Below are positions 62,666-64,000 of a stretch of DNA of 64,000 nucleotides, piece by piece. The DNA lies in contig OY282455.1 in the NCBI GenBank assembly GCA_958296195.1, positions 2,418,001 through 2,482,000 of the forward strand. Reading direction: 5' to 3'. The notes beneath the pieces are model-generated. The model was not told where the DNA came from. It did no database searches and saw nothing but the letters and a program-made list of their open reading frames with translations. Every line of letters begins with the position of its first letter. Position 1 is the first letter of the stretch. This DNA comes from an uncultured Pseudomonadales bacterium. GTDB taxonomy: Bacteria > Pseudomonadota > Gammaproteobacteria > Pseudomonadales > Azotimanducaceae. The position numbers and the translations under genes were made by a program.

Positions 62666-62892
62666 GCCCCCATCATTTTGCCCACTCGCCACTGATGCAC
62701 AGCCAGACTGGTACGCGCTATAGCGGTGCAGTATGTGGGCTTGTAGAGGAAAGACCAAACAAAAGGACGGCGCATCTCTGCGCCGCCTTCCGCCCGCCGT
62801 GGCTAAATCCACCCCGCCTCACTTCGTCCAGCCACCATAAAGGCAGGCCAATCCGCACACCTAGTCCAAGATGGACTTCAAGGTATCCCAGA

Positions 62893-63996
62893 TTAAACCA
62901 AGGATGTCGTGCGCCTTGTCAGGCGCTCCGCCCGGCGGGCTGCGGCGGCGGCCTCCTGCTCGGCGAGGCGGGCCGTGCGGGCGTCGAAGCGGGCCTTGGC
63001 CGCGGCGGCGTTGGCGTCCTTGGCGGCTCTCTGCGCCAGTTCCGCCTTGGCGCGTCGGAAGATGCCGGCCAAGGGGATTTGAGTGGGGCAGGCGCGGTCG
63101 CAGAGACGGCATTCGATGCAATTGCCTAAGTCTGCGGCAGCCGCTTGCGCGGATTGTCCGGCCCGCAACAGCCGCAATAGATGCTGTGGCGCCAGCCCTT
63201 CCGGGCAGGCGTCCTCGCAGCGATTGCAGCCGATGCAAGGCGCGTCGGCCGCAGTCAGTGGGGGCAGGGTGCGATGGCGCTTGGTCGCCGCTGCCGCAGG
63301 CGGATGCAACGCTTGGATGGGCGTCGGCGCAAGGTCGATGCAATCGACCGGACAGGCCGGCAGGCAAAGCTCGCAGCCGGTGCATTGCCGCTCAAGCACG
63401 CTGTGCAGGAAGCCCGGCGCGCCGATGATGGCGTCCACCGGGCAGGCTTTCAGGCACAGGGCGCAGCCAACGCACTCCGGCTCACGGACTTTGGCGACCA
63501 GCCCGGAGGCTGCGCGGTCGGCGATGGCTTGAGGGTCCCGTTCGGTGCGGTTCACAGCAAGCCCGGTCGCCAAGGTCAGGTTGGAGCCTGCATCGGTGTG
63601 CTCGACGCCGCCGGGCATCACGCCCACCGTTGGCGAGGGCGAACGGACGTCGTGGAGCGCATCGGCGTTCTCGGCGGCCGGTTGGCGAGGCACCGTATTT
63701 CGCGGCTTTGCGGCCAGTTCGCCGACGCCTTCACCGAGCAGGTTCCGCAGTGCTGCGACGGTTTCCTTTCCTCCGGGTGGGCAAAGATCCACGGGAGCGC
63801 CGTGCGCCACCGCTGCGGCGTAGGGCCGACAGCCCGGATAGCCGCATTGGGCGCACTGGGTCTGCGGCAGCAGGGCGTCGATGGCGTCGGTCAGCGCGTC
63901 CTCGTTGCTGGGCAGCCGGGAGCGCGCCCACAGCAATCCGGCGCCCAACAGCAGAGCGAGGCCGACCAACACCGTGGGGGCGATCAGGATGGACAT
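62893..63996 (-). CDS. rnfB: RnfB fused to the C-terminal iron-sulfur region of RnfC
   Basis: The 367-residue protein starts like RnfB: helix, then the four-Cys cluster in QCAQCGYPGCRPY...LCPPGG (Cys 48, 51, 56, 72) and two ferredoxin-type clusters (CVGCALCLKACP, CTGCELCLPACP). After a linker (about 225-250) come two further clusters (CIGCNRCEDACPEGLAP, CIECRLCDRACPTQIPL) and a basic Ala-rich tail (RRAKAELAQRAAKDANAAAA), which match the end of RnfC. The RnfC NADH/FMN domain is absent, and no rnfC gene lies before rnfD. Residues 98-165 are an unusual insertion. Confidence 0.88.
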   Translation of the reverse strand: MSILIAPTVLVGLALLLGAGLLWARSRLPSNEDALTDAIDALLPQTQCAQCGYPGCRPYAAAVAHGAPVDLCPPGGKETVAALRNLLGEGVGELAAKPRNTVPRQPAAENADALHDVRSPSPTVGVMPGGVEHTDAGSNLTLATGLAVNRTERDPQAIADRAASGLVAKVREPECVGCALCLKACPVDAIIGAPGFLHSVLERQCTGCELCLPACPVDCIDLAPTPIQALHPPAAAATKRHRTLPPLTAADAPCIGCNRCEDACPEGLAPQHLLRLLRAGQSAQAAAADLGNCIECRLCDRACPTQIPLAGIFRRAKAELAQRAAKDANAAAAKARFDARTARLAEQEAAAAARRAERLTRRTTSLV

Positions 63997-64000
63997 TGAA

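Overview
The window is GC-rich, tightly packed DNA that looks like a gammaproteobacterial chromosome. An rnf operon runs straight into nth (the order seen in E. coli), and RNase T, a CGFS glutaredoxin, a YfcG-type GST, an NnrU protein and class I ribonucleotide reductase are all present. I recognised no tRNA, rRNA or CRISPR array. A marine or host-associated lifestyle is only a guess from the TonB receptor, porin and catabolic genes.

Left part (1-24 kb): housekeeping and small metabolic genes. These are an Hsp70-like 3' end, a Nudix hydrolase, hotdog thioesterase, Rpn-type nuclease, epoxide hydrolase, MetY, an alpha/beta hydrolase and NnrU. A gliding-type ABC system follows (ATPase, permease fused to its auxiliary protein, DUF4340 protein), then a GST, nrdA-nrdB behind two NrdR-box-like sites, glpK flanked by palindromic repeats, argD-argF and a porin. 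A small gene at 4033 encodes a peptide with a microcin-V-like double-glycine leader.

Middle part (25-42.3 kb): a catabolic supercluster. Reading leftward from 36.3 kb: TonB receptor, NCS1 permease, dihydropyrimidinase, beta-ureidopropionase, then a class III aminotransferase. This is the logic of reductive pyrimidine (or hydantoin) breakdown with its own uptake, although no dihydropyrimidine dehydrogenase is visible. A RutR-like TetR regulator lies at 40.5 kb. Two 16-bp sites with RutR-type half-sites overlap the promoters of the TonB receptor and of a luciferase-like flavin/F420 enzyme. A second leftward run holds uracil-DNA glycosylase, GMC oxidoreductase, NIPSNAP and PhyH dioxygenase genes. 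A 3.3-kb island (GLUG-repeat secreted protein plus orphan ABC binding protein) sits inside the first run, bounded by 44-bp direct repeats that duplicate the 3' end of the ureidopropionase gene.

Accessory part (42.4-53.1 kb): an interrupted small gene and a protein with an ImmA/IrrE-like domain whose zinc site is degenerate, then IS remnants, then a tandem duplication. Its repeat unit runs from inside the ImmA/IrrE-like gene to the 3' end of a GMC dehydrogenase gene, joined through a TTGG microhomology. The unit carries a translationally coupled trio: sulfatase-fold membrane enzyme, small YVDPG membrane protein and SAM methyltransferase. Copy 1 of the trio is intact. In copy 2 the methyltransferase has lost its start codon and 460 bp.

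Right part (53-64 kb): a Tat-exported FAD dehydrogenase pair, a DUF1640 protein, PatB-type C-S lyase, Grx4, RNase T, ArgG, a small HTH-like protein, Nth, and rnfE, rnfG, rnfD. The last gene is an RnfB protein fused to the C-terminal iron-sulfur part of RnfC, without the RnfC NADH/flavin domain.
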